NCBI GenBank assembly: GCA_948579315.1
Contig: CAPAOL010000025.1
Location: 1 to 50,201, forward strand
Direction of reading: 5' to 3'
DNA: 50,201 bases
Source of the DNA: an uncultured Phocaeicola sp.
GTDB lineage: Bacteria; Bacteroidota; Bacteroidia; Bacteroidales; Bacteroidaceae
The translations under genes and the position numbers were made by a program. Of this stretch, positions 42,266 through 50,200 are shown piece by piece (position 1 is the first letter of the stretch; each line of letters starts with the position of its first letter). The notes below the pieces were generated by a model. It saw nothing but the letters and a program-made list of their open reading frames with translations. It did no database searches and was not told where the DNA came from.

Positions 42266-42913
42266 ATGAGACTGATTTTATGTTGGTTAGGGATATGGAT
42301 ATTCTGTGTGGGTCTGTTTGCGCAAAATACTAAGGACAATTCCTCTTATCTGTTTGATGAATTTCAAGATTGCTTGATTGTATATAAAGATGGAAGACAG
42401 TTTACGGCTCCGGTTAATTATGACCTGATAAAGAAGCATTATGTCTTTAAAGATCCGGAACAACAAGAAAAGGAGTTTTCTGATCCGGAATTGATAGCGG
42501 TGCTTCGCATAGGCAACAGAAGTTTCTTGATAGGAAAGCAAGAAGCGGTAGAGGTAATCCAAGCTCAGCCCAAATTCAATGTAATCTATACAGGTGATAC
42601 ACGAAGAGCCCCCAAAAAGATTTCGTATGGAGGAACTACACAAACGGCTTCCGTGGATAACTATTCAGGATTAACAGGTACAGGGTTGTCCGGTGGCATA
42701 CAGGACGCCCAACGTATCGTTACCGGAATTAATAAAACCTACGAAGTTGGTGTAGGTAAAAAAACGAAACGCTTTTATAACAAGAAGAGTTTTTTAAAGC
42801 TTTTCCCTAAAAAACAACAAGTCCGATGGAACCGATACATCGAAGAAAATAAGATAGATTTCGGTTCTGTGGATCAGGTGTTCAAGCTCTTTCAAGTTTC
42901 TATTTCACACTAA
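42266..42913 (+). CDS. Secreted protein of unknown function
   Basis: A 215-residue protein with a signal peptide (MRLILCWLGIWIFCVGLFAQ) and a mature part without transmembrane segments. I do not recognise the family. The first half has several short beta-like stretches (YLFDEFQDCLIVYKDGRQFT) and the second half is basic (VGKKTKRFYNKKSFLKLFPK). It lies between the cassette A terminator and the remnant of an ATPase gene, so it is probably transcribed alone. Its stop codon overlaps the end of that opposite-strand remnant. Confidence 0.7.
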   Translation: MRLILCWLGIWIFCVGLFAQNTKDNSSYLFDEFQDCLIVYKDGRQFTAPVNYDLIKKHYVFKDPEQQEKEFSDPELIAVLRIGNRSFLIGKQEAVEVIQAQPKFNVIYTGDTRRAPKKISYGGTTQTASVDNYSGLTGTGLSGGIQDAQRIVTGINKTYEVGVGKKTKRFYNKKSFLKLFPKKQQVRWNRYIEENKIDFGSVDQVFKLFQVSISH

Positions 42914-42990
42914 GCATTTTCGCGGTCACAGAAATAGTCGGGTCCTTGGTAACCGGTTATTAAAAATGGATTAGTAGGAATATTCTTCAT
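42910..42990 (-). pseudogene. Truncated N-terminus of an AAA-type ATPase gene
   Basis: On the - strand an ATG at 42990 opens MKNIPTNPFLITGYQGPDYF and continues with CDRE before a stop at 42910. The block NPF-ITGY-P-YFCDRE is the characteristic start of a large Bacteroidales ATP-binding protein family. Everything after it, including the P-loop, is missing, the sequence running straight into the end of the convergent gene at 42266-42913. It is best read as a remnant left by deletion. The frame also extends upstream to 43113 in-frame without recognisable content. Confidence 0.6.
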
Positions 42991-43242
42991 TGCTGTTTTT
43001 ATGTTACATAAAACATGTAACGCAAATAACGCAATAAAGTTTGGATTGAGCAAATATGAGAGTTGTATTTTTGTGTTGCCCATTGTACCATGCTCTGACT
43101 TGACATGGTCCATGGCAATAATTTAATATGGCAGTTACAAGATATCTAAAGCAGAAGTTATGCAGATAATGATCATGTTTCATGGATAAGGACATGATAC
43201 CTGGAGCATTATGATCCTTTGGAAAGCATCAGGAGCAGAAAA
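42991..43242. other. Intergenic stretch; no gene seen
   Basis: About 250 bp between the ATPase remnant and the GH92 terminator. No credible gene is present. It holds upstream DNA of the lost ATPase gene on the - strand. Confidence 0.6.
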
Positions 43243-43289
43243 CAGGAAGAGGGTATATAGCCGGAGCCGGCTGTTATACCCTCTTCCTG
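43243..43289 (-). terminator. Terminator of the GH92 gene
   Basis: A 15-bp perfect outer stem (CAGGAAGAGGGTATA at 43243-43257 with its complement at 43275-43289) encloses an inner AGCCGG-AG-CCGGCT stem. On the - strand TTTTC follows. It lies 17 bp past the GH92 stop codon. Confidence 0.85.
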
Positions 43290-43305
43290 TAATGAGGTAG
43301 ATTCC

Positions 43306-45498
43306 TTATTTCATCTTATACACCAAAGTTCCACCCTTCAAAATATCTTCATGCGAGATATAATTCTTTGTATAGGGTTCACCGTTCAGTGTGATGCTGT
43401 CAATGTACTTGTGTTCCTTTGACAATCCTTCGGCAATGATCGTGAAAGTCTTTCCGTCGGCCAGATTCAAAACGATTTCAGGCAGCTGCGGAGCGCCGAA
43501 GACATAATTGCCACTTACCGGATCTACCGGATAGAACCCCATAGCCGAGAACATATACCATGCTGACATCTGTCCGCAGTCGTCATTGCCACAGAGTCCG
43601 TCGGGTTCGGGACGATATTGCGTATCAAAGATTTCACGGATCAGTTCCTGGGTACGTTCGGGGCGGCCTGCCAACGTATATAAATAAGTAATGTGATGAC
43701 TGGGTTCGTTGCCGTGTGCATATTGACCGATCAAGCCGGTAACATCTGCCTGGGTGGTTTCCAGTTTCAAGGTGAACAAAGAATCCAATTTGTTTAAGAA
43801 TGCCTGTTCTCCGCCGAATAACTCAATAAGCCCCGGCACATCATGTTGCACATGCCAGGTGTACTGCCATGCATTCCCTTCGGTATAGTCTCCACCGGTA
43901 CTTTCCATGTGGGCAACCTGACTAGGGTTGAAGGGAGATTTCCAACTTCCGTCAGCATTACGGGGACGCATGAACTGCGTTTCTTTATCAAACAGGTTCT
44001 TATAAAAATCGGCACGTTTGGCAAAATAAGCGGCATCTTCCTCTTTACCCATACGTTGGGCCATATCGGCTGCGGCATAATCGTCATATACCGATTCCAG
44101 TGTGGAGGATACTGATTCTGTCTTAATCAAGTCTGTAGGGAAATAACCGTATTTCATATAAGTTTCCCAATCGGATTTCAGTTTATGAGATACGGTCTGG
44201 GTATTTTTGATAGCATTGAAGGCACGTTCGGCGTCAAAACCCCGGAACCCTTTGCGGTACGCTTCGGCGATAACTGAAACACCGTGGTTGCCAATCATGG
44301 TATATGTCTCTTTTCCCCAAAGTCCCCAGATAGGCAGGAAGCCCTGTACTTCAGCCTGTTCTACCAATGAATTGACGAATCCGTCTACTTTTTCAGGAAC
44401 CATTAAGGTGTAAAACGGATGGGCGGCACGATAAGTGTCCCATAAGGAGAAAGTGGAATAAAAAGCTCCGTTACCGGCTTTAACGATGGAATCGGCTGCA
44501 TTACGGTACCATCCGTCTACGTCCGAGATTTGGTTGGGCTGTATCAGGGCATGGTAGAAGCTGGTATAGAAGTTGGTCTTCTCGTCATCCGTACCGGTTA
44601 CTTCAATGCGGCTCAGATAATTGTTCCATTCGTTGTGGGCTGCTTGCTTCACTCCTTCAAAATTCCAGTCGGCTATTTCCGCTTCCATATTCTTCTTGGC
44701 TCCATCCACGCCGGTGGTGGACATGGCTACTTTCATCAGCAGTTCCTCTCCCGGCTTCATGTCAAAAGTAGCGATGATGCGTTTCCCTTTTTCAGTTTCG
44801 GCCATGGGCAGATACAGGGTATCTATGACGGGACGATTGAACTTCATAACAAAAAAGTAATCCTGGTTCACCCATACGCTGTTGCGTACATGTCCGGTCA
44901 AGGTTTGTGCATCTTCCCAATTGGTTTCGCAACTTTGTACTTGCGAATGGTATTGGTTTTCGTTCCACGCAGGTCCGTGCTGAAGGTCAATCAATACAGA
45001 TGCCGAGTCGGCGTTATGATAGGTATAACGGTGCAGGGCGGCATGGGGAGAGGCGGTCAGTTCGGCCTTCACGCCGGGGTCGGTCAGCTCTACGGTGTAG
45101 TATCCGGGAGTCGCTGCTTCCTTGTCTTTGGGGAAGTGGCTGCGATAAGCGTCCCAGGCACGGGTGCGTGTTCCGGTAACCGGCATCACCAGGATGTCTC
45201 CCAGGTCCATACACCCTGTTCCATTAAGGTGTGTCTGGGTAAATCCCCATATCAGGGAGTCGGTGTACACATATTCCGAGCAATATCTCCAGCCGACAGC
45301 TCCGGTTACGGGGCTTGTCTGGATCATGCCGAAAGGACGGCAGGCACCGGGAAAGGTATGTCCGTTGTCTGCTGCTCCGATGAACGTGTTAACATACTGC
45401 GTGTAGTCAGTTTCGCCTGTCTTCTGCTGTGTTGTGGAACAGCCGAAGAGCGAGCCTGCCAATACAAATGCGCAAAGGATAGAATTGGTTTTCTTCAT
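43306..45498 (-). CDS. GH92 alpha-mannosidase lipoprotein
   Basis: A 730-residue exported lipoprotein (lipobox LFGC at about 17-20). It is a GH92 exo-alpha-mannosidase, which trims alpha-mannose from N-glycans and other mannans with calcium and an inverting mechanism. Family blocks are complete: VNTFIGAADNGHTFPGACRP (about 36-55), THLNGTGCMDLGD (about 89-101), STFSLWDTYRAAHPFYTL (about 348-365), Glu540 in TEGNAWQYTW as the probable acid, HGNEPSHHI near 595 and Asp639-Asp640 in CGNDDCGQMSAWYMFSAMGF as the probable base region. A single-gene unit with its own terminator. Alpha-1,2 linkage is the most common activity; not certain. With the PNGase 8 kb away it makes a short N-glycan route: release, then demannosylation. 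Confidence 0.93.
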   Translation of the reverse strand: MKKTNSILCAFVLAGSLFGCSTTQQKTGETDYTQYVNTFIGAADNGHTFPGACRPFGMIQTSPVTGAVGWRYCSEYVYTDSLIWGFTQTHLNGTGCMDLGDILVMPVTGTRTRAWDAYRSHFPKDKEAATPGYYTVELTDPGVKAELTASPHAALHRYTYHNADSASVLIDLQHGPAWNENQYHSQVQSCETNWEDAQTLTGHVRNSVWVNQDYFFVMKFNRPVIDTLYLPMAETEKGKRIIATFDMKPGEELLMKVAMSTTGVDGAKKNMEAEIADWNFEGVKQAAHNEWNNYLSRIEVTGTDDEKTNFYTSFYHALIQPNQISDVDGWYRNAADSIVKAGNGAFYSTFSLWDTYRAAHPFYTLMVPEKVDGFVNSLVEQAEVQGFLPIWGLWGKETYTMIGNHGVSVIAEAYRKGFRGFDAERAFNAIKNTQTVSHKLKSDWETYMKYGYFPTDLIKTESVSSTLESVYDDYAAADMAQRMGKEEDAAYFAKRADFYKNLFDKETQFMRPRNADGSWKSPFNPSQVAHMESTGGDYTEGNAWQYTWHVQHDVPGLIELFGGEQAFLNKLDSLFTLKLETTQADVTGLIGQYAHGNEPSHHITYLYTLAGRPERTQELIREIFDTQYRPEPDGLCGNDDCGQMSAWYMFSAMGFYPVDPVSGNYVFGAPQLPEIVLNLADGKTFTIIAEGLSKEHKYIDSITLNGEPYTKNYISHEDILKGGTLVYKMK

Positions 45499-45599
45499 AG
45501 ATTCGCAATTAATAAATATTTTGCGTAAAGATAAAGAGTTTTCTGGAAAAATGGGTCAAGAAATCAAAACAAGAAACGAATTAATAAGAAGTAAATGAA

Positions 45600-45607
45600 T
45601 ATCTTTG
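45600..45607 (+). promoter_or_regulatory. Perfect -7-like box before a small open frame
   Basis: TATCTTTG matches TAnnTTTG exactly, 23 bp before the ATG of the 24-codon frame at 45631. No TTTG is seen at the -33 distance. Confidence 0.4.
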
Positions 45608-45630
45608 CATCTCTTAAATTAATAAACGAC

Positions 45631-45705
45631 ATGAAAAACCTTAGTTTGGGATCTCTCATGAGGATACTCTCTGCATTCATTTTCCTTTTATCGAATCTTC
45701 TTTAG
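45631..45705 (+). CDS. Possible small hydrophobic peptide (24 codons)
   Basis: An ATG-started frame of 24 codons encodes MKNLSLGSLMRILSAF followed by a hydrophobic end IFLLSNLL. It follows a good -7 box and Bacteroides-like AT-rich leader. It overlaps the last bases of the convergent HAD gene. It could be a small membrane peptide or the relic of a signal sequence. No homologue is known to me; evidence is limited to promoter, start and hydrophobicity. Confidence 0.25.
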   Translation: MKNLSLGSLMRILSAFIFLLSNLL

Positions 45706-46484
45706 ATTAATCCGAAATGTTTCAACGCATTGGCTATTCCGTCTTCATCTACGGAGGTGGTCACATAGTCGGCCACAGCTTTTACATGAGGTTCGGCGTT
45801 TCCCATAGCTATCCCTGTGGCTACGTGTTTCAGCATGGGAATATCATTGCCGCCGTCACCGAAAGCCATGGTGTCTTTCAGGTCAATGTCAAAATATGCC
45901 AGCACTTTGTCTATTCCCGTACTTTTACTGTTGCCCCGTGCAATGATGTCGGCAAACAATGGATACCAGCGCATTGGCTCGCAATGGGTCAGCACTTTGC
46001 CGAATATATCTGTTTCTTTTTCCTCTTCGGCCGTAAAGTACCCCATTATTTGCAGGATGTCTTTTCCACGGGCTTCTTCTATGGAGGCGACAGGGGGAAC
46101 AGGAATTTCAATCAGATCGGAAACAGCCTGTACTCTGTCATTCACCTCAGTGACGAACATTTCATTGCCGTATGCAAAAACGAAAGGTACCGGATGGCTC
46201 TGTTGGAAAGTGATAAGCCGTTCAATGTCTTCTTGCGGGATGCAACCTTTATAAATGGGCCGGTGGCCGGCGGTAAAGCAATAGCTTCCGTTTACGGTGA
46301 TATACCCGTCAAACTCTAAGTCACCCAGGTTGTTTATTAAACATTGTGGGCGTCCGGTAGCAATAAAGATTTTAATGCTTTTATCACGGAGTGCCTTTAA
46401 TGCTTCTTGGGTCGAAGCAGGAATCTTATGTGTTTTAAAAGAAACCAGTGTACCGTCAATATCGAAAAAAATAGCTTTAACCAT
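45702..46484 (-). CDS. Cof-type HAD-superfamily phosphatase
   Basis: A 260-residue cytoplasmic protein with all HAD motifs: I, FFDIDGTLVSF (7-17); II, IFIATGRP; III, lysine in ARGNSKSTGIDKVL; IV, AFGDGGNDIPML (about 207-218). The C2-type cap (about 85-185) places it in the Cof subfamily, which dephosphorylates sugar phosphates, nucleotides or cofactors such as FMN precursors. Substrate not deducible. It is divergent from proB across 158 bp with a promoter for each. It ends where the possible small peptide frame overlaps. Confidence 0.9.
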   Translation of the reverse strand: MVKAIFFDIDGTLVSFKTHKIPASTQEALKALRDKSIKIFIATGRPQCLINNLGDLEFDGYITVNGSYCFTAGHRPIYKGCIPQEDIERLITFQQSHPVPFVFAYGNEMFVTEVNDRVQAVSDLIEIPVPPVASIEEARGKDILQIMGYFTAEEEKETDIFGKVLTHCEPMRWYPLFADIIARGNSKSTGIDKVLAYFDIDLKDTMAFGDGGNDIPMLKHVATGIAMGNAEPHVKAVADYVTTSVDEDGIANALKHFGLI

Positions 46485-46526
46485 ACGTTTACCTATTGAA
46501 TATTATCGTTATATATTTTCATTTTG

Positions 46527-46558
46527 CAAAGATGAGAATTAAAATACATGCACACAAA
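46527..46558 (-). promoter_or_regulatory. Predicted promoter of the HAD phosphatase gene
   Basis: On the - strand TTTG (46558-46555) and CATCTTTG (46534-46527) are 20 bp apart, the same arrangement and the same single -7 mismatch as in the promoter at 412-443. The start codon follows at 46484. Confidence 0.6.
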
Positions 46559-46612
46559 TGCGATAAAGGTTAATTTTTGGCTTATTTGACTTTACAGATT
46601 GATTTTAATATC

Positions 46613-46620
46613 TATATTTG
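46613..46620 (+). promoter_or_regulatory. Predicted -7 box of the proBA-argF' operon
   Basis: TATATTTG matches TAnnTTTG exactly, 22 bp before the ATG at 46643. A TTTG at 46585-46588 lies 24 bp upstream, longer than the usual spacing. Confidence 0.55.
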
Positions 46621-46642
46621 TGTTTCTAAAATAACAAGAGAA

Positions 46643-47725
46643 ATGGCAGTTCAGTTTACAAGAATAGCAGTAAAGATCGGTAGTAATGTGTTGGCGCGTA
46701 AAGACGGTACGCTGGATGTGACGCGTATGTCGGCATTGGTAGACCAGGTGGCGGAATTGCGCAAAGCCGGGGTGGAAGTCATTCTGATTTCATCCGGGGC
46801 GGTAGCTTCGGGACGCAGCGAGATCAAGCCTTCCAAGAAATTGGATAGCGTGGAGCAAAGGCAGCTTTTCTCGGCGGTGGGCCAGGCAAAACTGATCAAC
46901 CGGTACTATGAACTGTTTCGCGAACACGGCATCCCTGTGGGGCAGGTGCTGACTACGAAAGAAAGTTTCGGCACGCGCCGTCATTACCTGAACCAGCGCA
47001 ACTGCATGATGGTGATGCTGGAGAACGGTGTCATACCTATCGTAAATGAGAATGATACCATTTCGGTCACTGAACTGATGTTTACAGACAATGACGAGCT
47101 TTCGGGAATGATCGCTTCCATGATGGATATGCAGGCGTTAATCATACTGAGCAATATTGACGGCATATACAATGGTTCTCCTTCTAACCCCGGTACGCAG
47201 GTGATACGGGAGGTGGAGCAGGGAAAGGATCTTTCGGACTATATACAGACGGAGAAATCGGGATTCGGCCGGGGCGGCATGCTGACCAAGACTACCATTG
47301 CCCGCAAGGTGGCCGATGAGGGCATTACCGTCATTATAGCCAACGGCAAGAAAGACCATATTCTGGTCGATTTGCTGCAACATCCGGCAGAGACGGTTTG
47401 TACGCGCTTTATTCCGGCAGAAGGCGGAGTATCCAGCGTGAAAAAGTGGATTGCCCATAGCGAAGGCTTTGCGAAAGGCGAGCTGCATTTGAACGAACAG
47501 GCCGTGAAAGTGTTGAAAGGACAGAAGGCGGTAAGCCTGCTTCCTGTGGGAGTGGTCCGCATAGAAGGGGAATTTGAAAAAGATGATATAGTGAAAATCA
47601 TAGACCACCGGGGCAGGCAGATAGGAGTGGGACGCATCGGATTCGATTCGGCAGAAGCGCGTGCATTGCAGGGGAAACATGGACAGAAACCTATGGTACA
47701 CTATGATTATTTGTATTTGGACTGA
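46643..47725 (+). CDS. proB: Glutamate 5-kinase
   Basis: A 360-residue enzyme that phosphorylates glutamate to glutamyl 5-phosphate, the first step of proline synthesis. An amino-acid-kinase domain fills residues 5-255 (VKIGSNVLARKDG, LISSGAVASGR, IVNENDTISVTELMFTDND, LILSNIDGIYNG-type block, GRGGMLTKTTIARKVADEG) and a PUA domain the C-terminus (VVRIEGEFEKDDIVKIIDHR then GVGRIGFDS). The frame continues upstream to a TTG at 46577, but ATG 46643 matches the family start and follows the -7 box. proA starts 37 bp downstream. Confidence 0.96.
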   Translation: MAVQFTRIAVKIGSNVLARKDGTLDVTRMSALVDQVAELRKAGVEVILISSGAVASGRSEIKPSKKLDSVEQRQLFSAVGQAKLINRYYELFREHGIPVGQVLTTKESFGTRRHYLNQRNCMMVMLENGVIPIVNENDTISVTELMFTDNDELSGMIASMMDMQALIILSNIDGIYNGSPSNPGTQVIREVEQGKDLSDYIQTEKSGFGRGGMLTKTTIARKVADEGITVIIANGKKDHILVDLLQHPAETVCTRFIPAEGGVSSVKKWIAHSEGFAKGELHLNEQAVKVLKGQKAVSLLPVGVVRIEGEFEKDDIVKIIDHRGRQIGVGRIGFDSAEARALQGKHGQKPMVHYDYLYLD

Positions 47726-47762
47726 TGCGGTGTGGTAATGATTTAGATAAAATGAAGTGACT

Positions 47763-49016
47763 ATGGAACAGATAAAAGATATTTTTAAACAGGTGCGGCA
47801 GGCAAAAGGATCTCTTGCTTTCTGCAAGGAGGAGATCATCAATGACACCTTGTATGCATTGGCCGACAGGGTGGAGGCTGCTACGGACCGGATTCTGGAA
47901 GAGAACGCCAAGGATCTGGCGGCGATGGATCCGTCGAATCCCAAATATGACCGTCTCAAACTGACGGCGGAACGTATTCACGCCATAGCCCAAGGCATAC
48001 GGCAGGTAGCCACGCTGCCTTCTCCATCGGGAAGGATACTGAGCCAGACCGTGCGTCCCAATGGCATGAAGCTGACCAAGGTAAGTGTGCCTTTCGGGGT
48101 GATAGGCATTATTTATGAAGCTCGTCCTAATGTGACTTTGGATGTGTTTGCACTTTGTTTCAAATCCGGCAACGCCTGTATATTAAAGGGGGGGAGCGAT
48201 GCCGATTTCTCCAACCGTATCCTGGTGGAGATTATCCGGAATACCTTGCTGGATGTAGCCCACTTGTCTCCTTATCTGGTGGCATTGTTGCCGGCAGGAC
48301 ATGATTCGGCCGACGCGCTGCTCCATGCCCGCGGCTATGTGGATCTGATTATCCCCCGCGGCGGCAAGGGGCTGATAGACTATGTGCGGCAGAACGCCAC
48401 GATTCCCGTTATCGAGACAGGAGCCGGTGTGTGTCACGTTTATTTTGACAAGGAGGGTGATGTGGCGAAAGGAGCCGCCATTATCCGCAACGCCAAGACA
48501 CGCCGTGTCAGCGTGTGCAATGCCTTGGACTGTCTGATTATAGATGTGAACCGGCTGACCGACCTTTCCACTCTTTGTAGCGGCTTGCAGCAGGACAACG
48601 TGGAAATCTATGCCGATGACTTGTGTTACAATTATCTGAAGACTTCTTACCCTTCCCACTTGCTGAAACATGCTTCTACGGATACTTTCGGAACAGAGTT
48701 TCTGGACTACAAAATGGCAGTGACGGCGACTATGACCATACAGGCGGCTGTGGCCCACATTTCTATCTATGGTTCGGGACATAGTGAATGTATTGTGACG
48801 GAGAATGACCGGGCGGCCGATTATTTTATGAAAATGGTGGATGCGGCTTGTGTCTATGTGAATGTGCCTACTTCGTTCACCGATGGAGGTGAGTTCGGAC
48901 TGGGAGCGGAAATAGGTATCAGCACGCAGAAGCTCCACGCCCGTGGTCCGATGGGACTGGAGGAACTGAACACATACAAGTGGATTATTCAGGGGGATGG
49001 ACAAATAAGACAATAA
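47763..49016 (+). CDS. proA: Gamma-glutamyl phosphate reductase (glutamate-5-semialdehyde dehydrogenase)
   Basis: A 417-residue enzyme that reduces glutamyl phosphate to glutamate semialdehyde with NADPH, the second step of proline synthesis. Recognisable blocks: VSVPFGVIGIIYEARPNVTL, FKSGNACILKGGSDA, LIIPRGGKGLIDYV, and the catalytic cysteine in RRVSVCNALDCL near 252-257, with GEFGLGAEIGISTQKLHARG near the end. ATG at 47763 is preferred over a GTG at 47757. It directly follows proB and precedes the carbamoyltransferase gene by 19 bp, forming one proline/arginine operon. Confidence 0.96.
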   Translation: MEQIKDIFKQVRQAKGSLAFCKEEIINDTLYALADRVEAATDRILEENAKDLAAMDPSNPKYDRLKLTAERIHAIAQGIRQVATLPSPSGRILSQTVRPNGMKLTKVSVPFGVIGIIYEARPNVTLDVFALCFKSGNACILKGGSDADFSNRILVEIIRNTLLDVAHLSPYLVALLPAGHDSADALLHARGYVDLIIPRGGKGLIDYVRQNATIPVIETGAGVCHVYFDKEGDVAKGAAIIRNAKTRRVSVCNALDCLIIDVNRLTDLSTLCSGLQQDNVEIYADDLCYNYLKTSYPSHLLKHASTDTFGTEFLDYKMAVTATMTIQAAVAHISIYGSGHSECIVTENDRAADYFMKMVDAACVYVNVPTSFTDGGEFGLGAEIGISTQKLHARGPMGLEELNTYKWIIQGDGQIRQ

Positions 49017-49035
49017 TACTATAAATGAAAAAATT

Positions 49036-50001
49036 ATGAGATACTTTACAAACGTACACGATTTGGGCGACTTGAAGAGTGCCCTTGCCGAAGCTTTCGA
49101 AATCAAGAAAGACCGCTACAAATATGAAACCCTGGGAAAGCATAAGACTTGTCTGCTGATTTTCTTCAACAACAGTCTGCGTACCCGTTTGAGCACCCAG
49201 AAGGCAGCCCGTAACTTGGGCATGGATGTGATTGTGCTCGATGTGAATCAAGGTGCATGGAAGCTGGAGACCGAGCGCGGTGTCATTATGGATGGCGACA
49301 AGAGTGAACATTTACTGGAGGCTATTCCGGTGATGGCTTCTTATTGTGATATCATCGGTGTGCGTTCGTTCGCTCATTTTGAGAACCGCGAGGATGATTA
49401 TACCGAAAAGATTCTGAATCAGTTCATCAAGTATTCCGGCAAGCCTGTATTCTCCATGGAAGCCGCTACCGGTCATCCGTTGCAGGCTTTCGCCGACCTG
49501 ATTACTATCGAGGAGTATAAGAAGAAAGACCGTCCCAAGGTGGTCTTGACTTGGGCGCCGCATCCGCGTGCATTGCCTCAGGCCGTTCCCAACTCGTTTG
49601 CCGACTGGATGAACGAGGCCGATGTGGATTTTGTCATCACTCATCCCGAAGGCTATGAGCTGGACCCGAAGTTTGTCCGTGGCGCGAAGGTGGAATACAA
49701 CCAGATGAAAGCCTTTGAAGGGGCTGACTTTATCTATGCCAAGAACTGGGCATGTCCCGGTGTCACCCGTCCTGCCGACTATGGAAAGATCCTGAGCAAG
49801 GATATGAACTGGACGGTAGATGCGGCGCACATGGCAGTGACAAACGATGCTTTCTTTATGCATTGTCTGCCGGTGAGAAGAAACATGATTGTGACCGATG
49901 AGGTGATTGAAGCGCCTACTTCGTTGGTTATTCCTGAAGCGGCCAACCGGGAAATTTCTGCTACAGTTGTTTTAAAAAGAATGCTGGAAGGGTTGGAATA
50001 A
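49036..50001 (+). CDS. argF': N-succinylornithine carbamoyltransferase
   Basis: A 321-residue enzyme of the transcarbamylase family. It has the carbamoyl-phosphate motif variant FFNNSLRTRLS (near 42-52), where ornithine transcarbamylases have STRTR, and HCLPVRRN near 276. The overall sequence agrees with the Bacteroides-type enzyme that carbamoylates N-succinylornithine in arginine synthesis, a route shown for Bacteroides fragilis. An acetylornithine-specific relative is the alternative; the Bacteroidales context favours the succinyl form. It is the last gene of the proB-proA operon seen here, followed by palindromic DNA at 50041. Confidence 0.92.
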   Translation: MRYFTNVHDLGDLKSALAEAFEIKKDRYKYETLGKHKTCLLIFFNNSLRTRLSTQKAARNLGMDVIVLDVNQGAWKLETERGVIMDGDKSEHLLEAIPVMASYCDIIGVRSFAHFENREDDYTEKILNQFIKYSGKPVFSMEAATGHPLQAFADLITIEEYKKKDRPKVVLTWAPHPRALPQAVPNSFADWMNEADVDFVITHPEGYELDPKFVRGAKVEYNQMKAFEGADFIYAKNWACPGVTRPADYGKILSKDMNWTVDAAHMAVTNDAFFMHCLPVRRNMIVTDEVIEAPTSLVIPEAANREISATVVLKRMLEGLE

Positions 50002-50040
50002 CCGGCAGTCGGAATGACGTATTCTTCCTTTTCAATTTAT

Positions 50041-50126
50041 CGTTTCACCTTAGTGATGAAACCGTATCACCCATGTGATGAAAATTGATCACCTTAGTGA
50101 TAAAACTTCATCACTAAGGTGAAACG
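50041..50126. repeat. Nested palindromes, TTCAC/GTGAA family (right copy)
   Basis: A perfect 20-bp inverted repeat (CGTTTCACCTTAGTGATGAA at 50041-50060 and its complement at 50107-50126) encloses two further palindromes, ATCACCCATGTGAT (50066-50079) and TGATCACCTTAGTGAT (about 50086-50101). It lies 40 bp after argF' and may also terminate that operon. Sequence family and position next to the terminal repeat resemble the array at the left end. Confidence 0.75.
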
Positions 50127-50146
50127 GTAAACAGAAAAGGGCAGCG

Positions 50147-50200
50147 GTAAGCATTCGGCCTCGTGCGTGTTTTTTTCCCCTCTTTTCCTTCCTACCTTTG
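50147..50200 (+). repeat. Right copy of 54-bp terminal inverted repeat with outward promoter box
   Basis: Exact reverse complement of bases 1-54. On the + strand it ends with TACCTTTG (50193-50200), a perfect -7 box pointing out of the window to the right, preceded by a strongly pyrimidine-rich stretch. See the left copy for interpretation. Confidence 0.85.

Noticed and set aside
44530..45528. Open frame of 332 codons on the + strand over the GH92 gene
   Set aside because: The - strand frame has complete GH92 motifs; the antisense product has no family features or promoter.
47138..49106. Long - strand frames over proB and proA
   Set aside because: They overlap well-conserved biosynthetic genes and show no protein family pattern of their own.
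1..50200. Whole window as a transposon or integrative element bounded by 54-bp terminal inverted repeats
   Set aside because: No transposase, integrase, conjugation or replication gene is present, and housekeeping genes (proB, proA, argF') lie inside.
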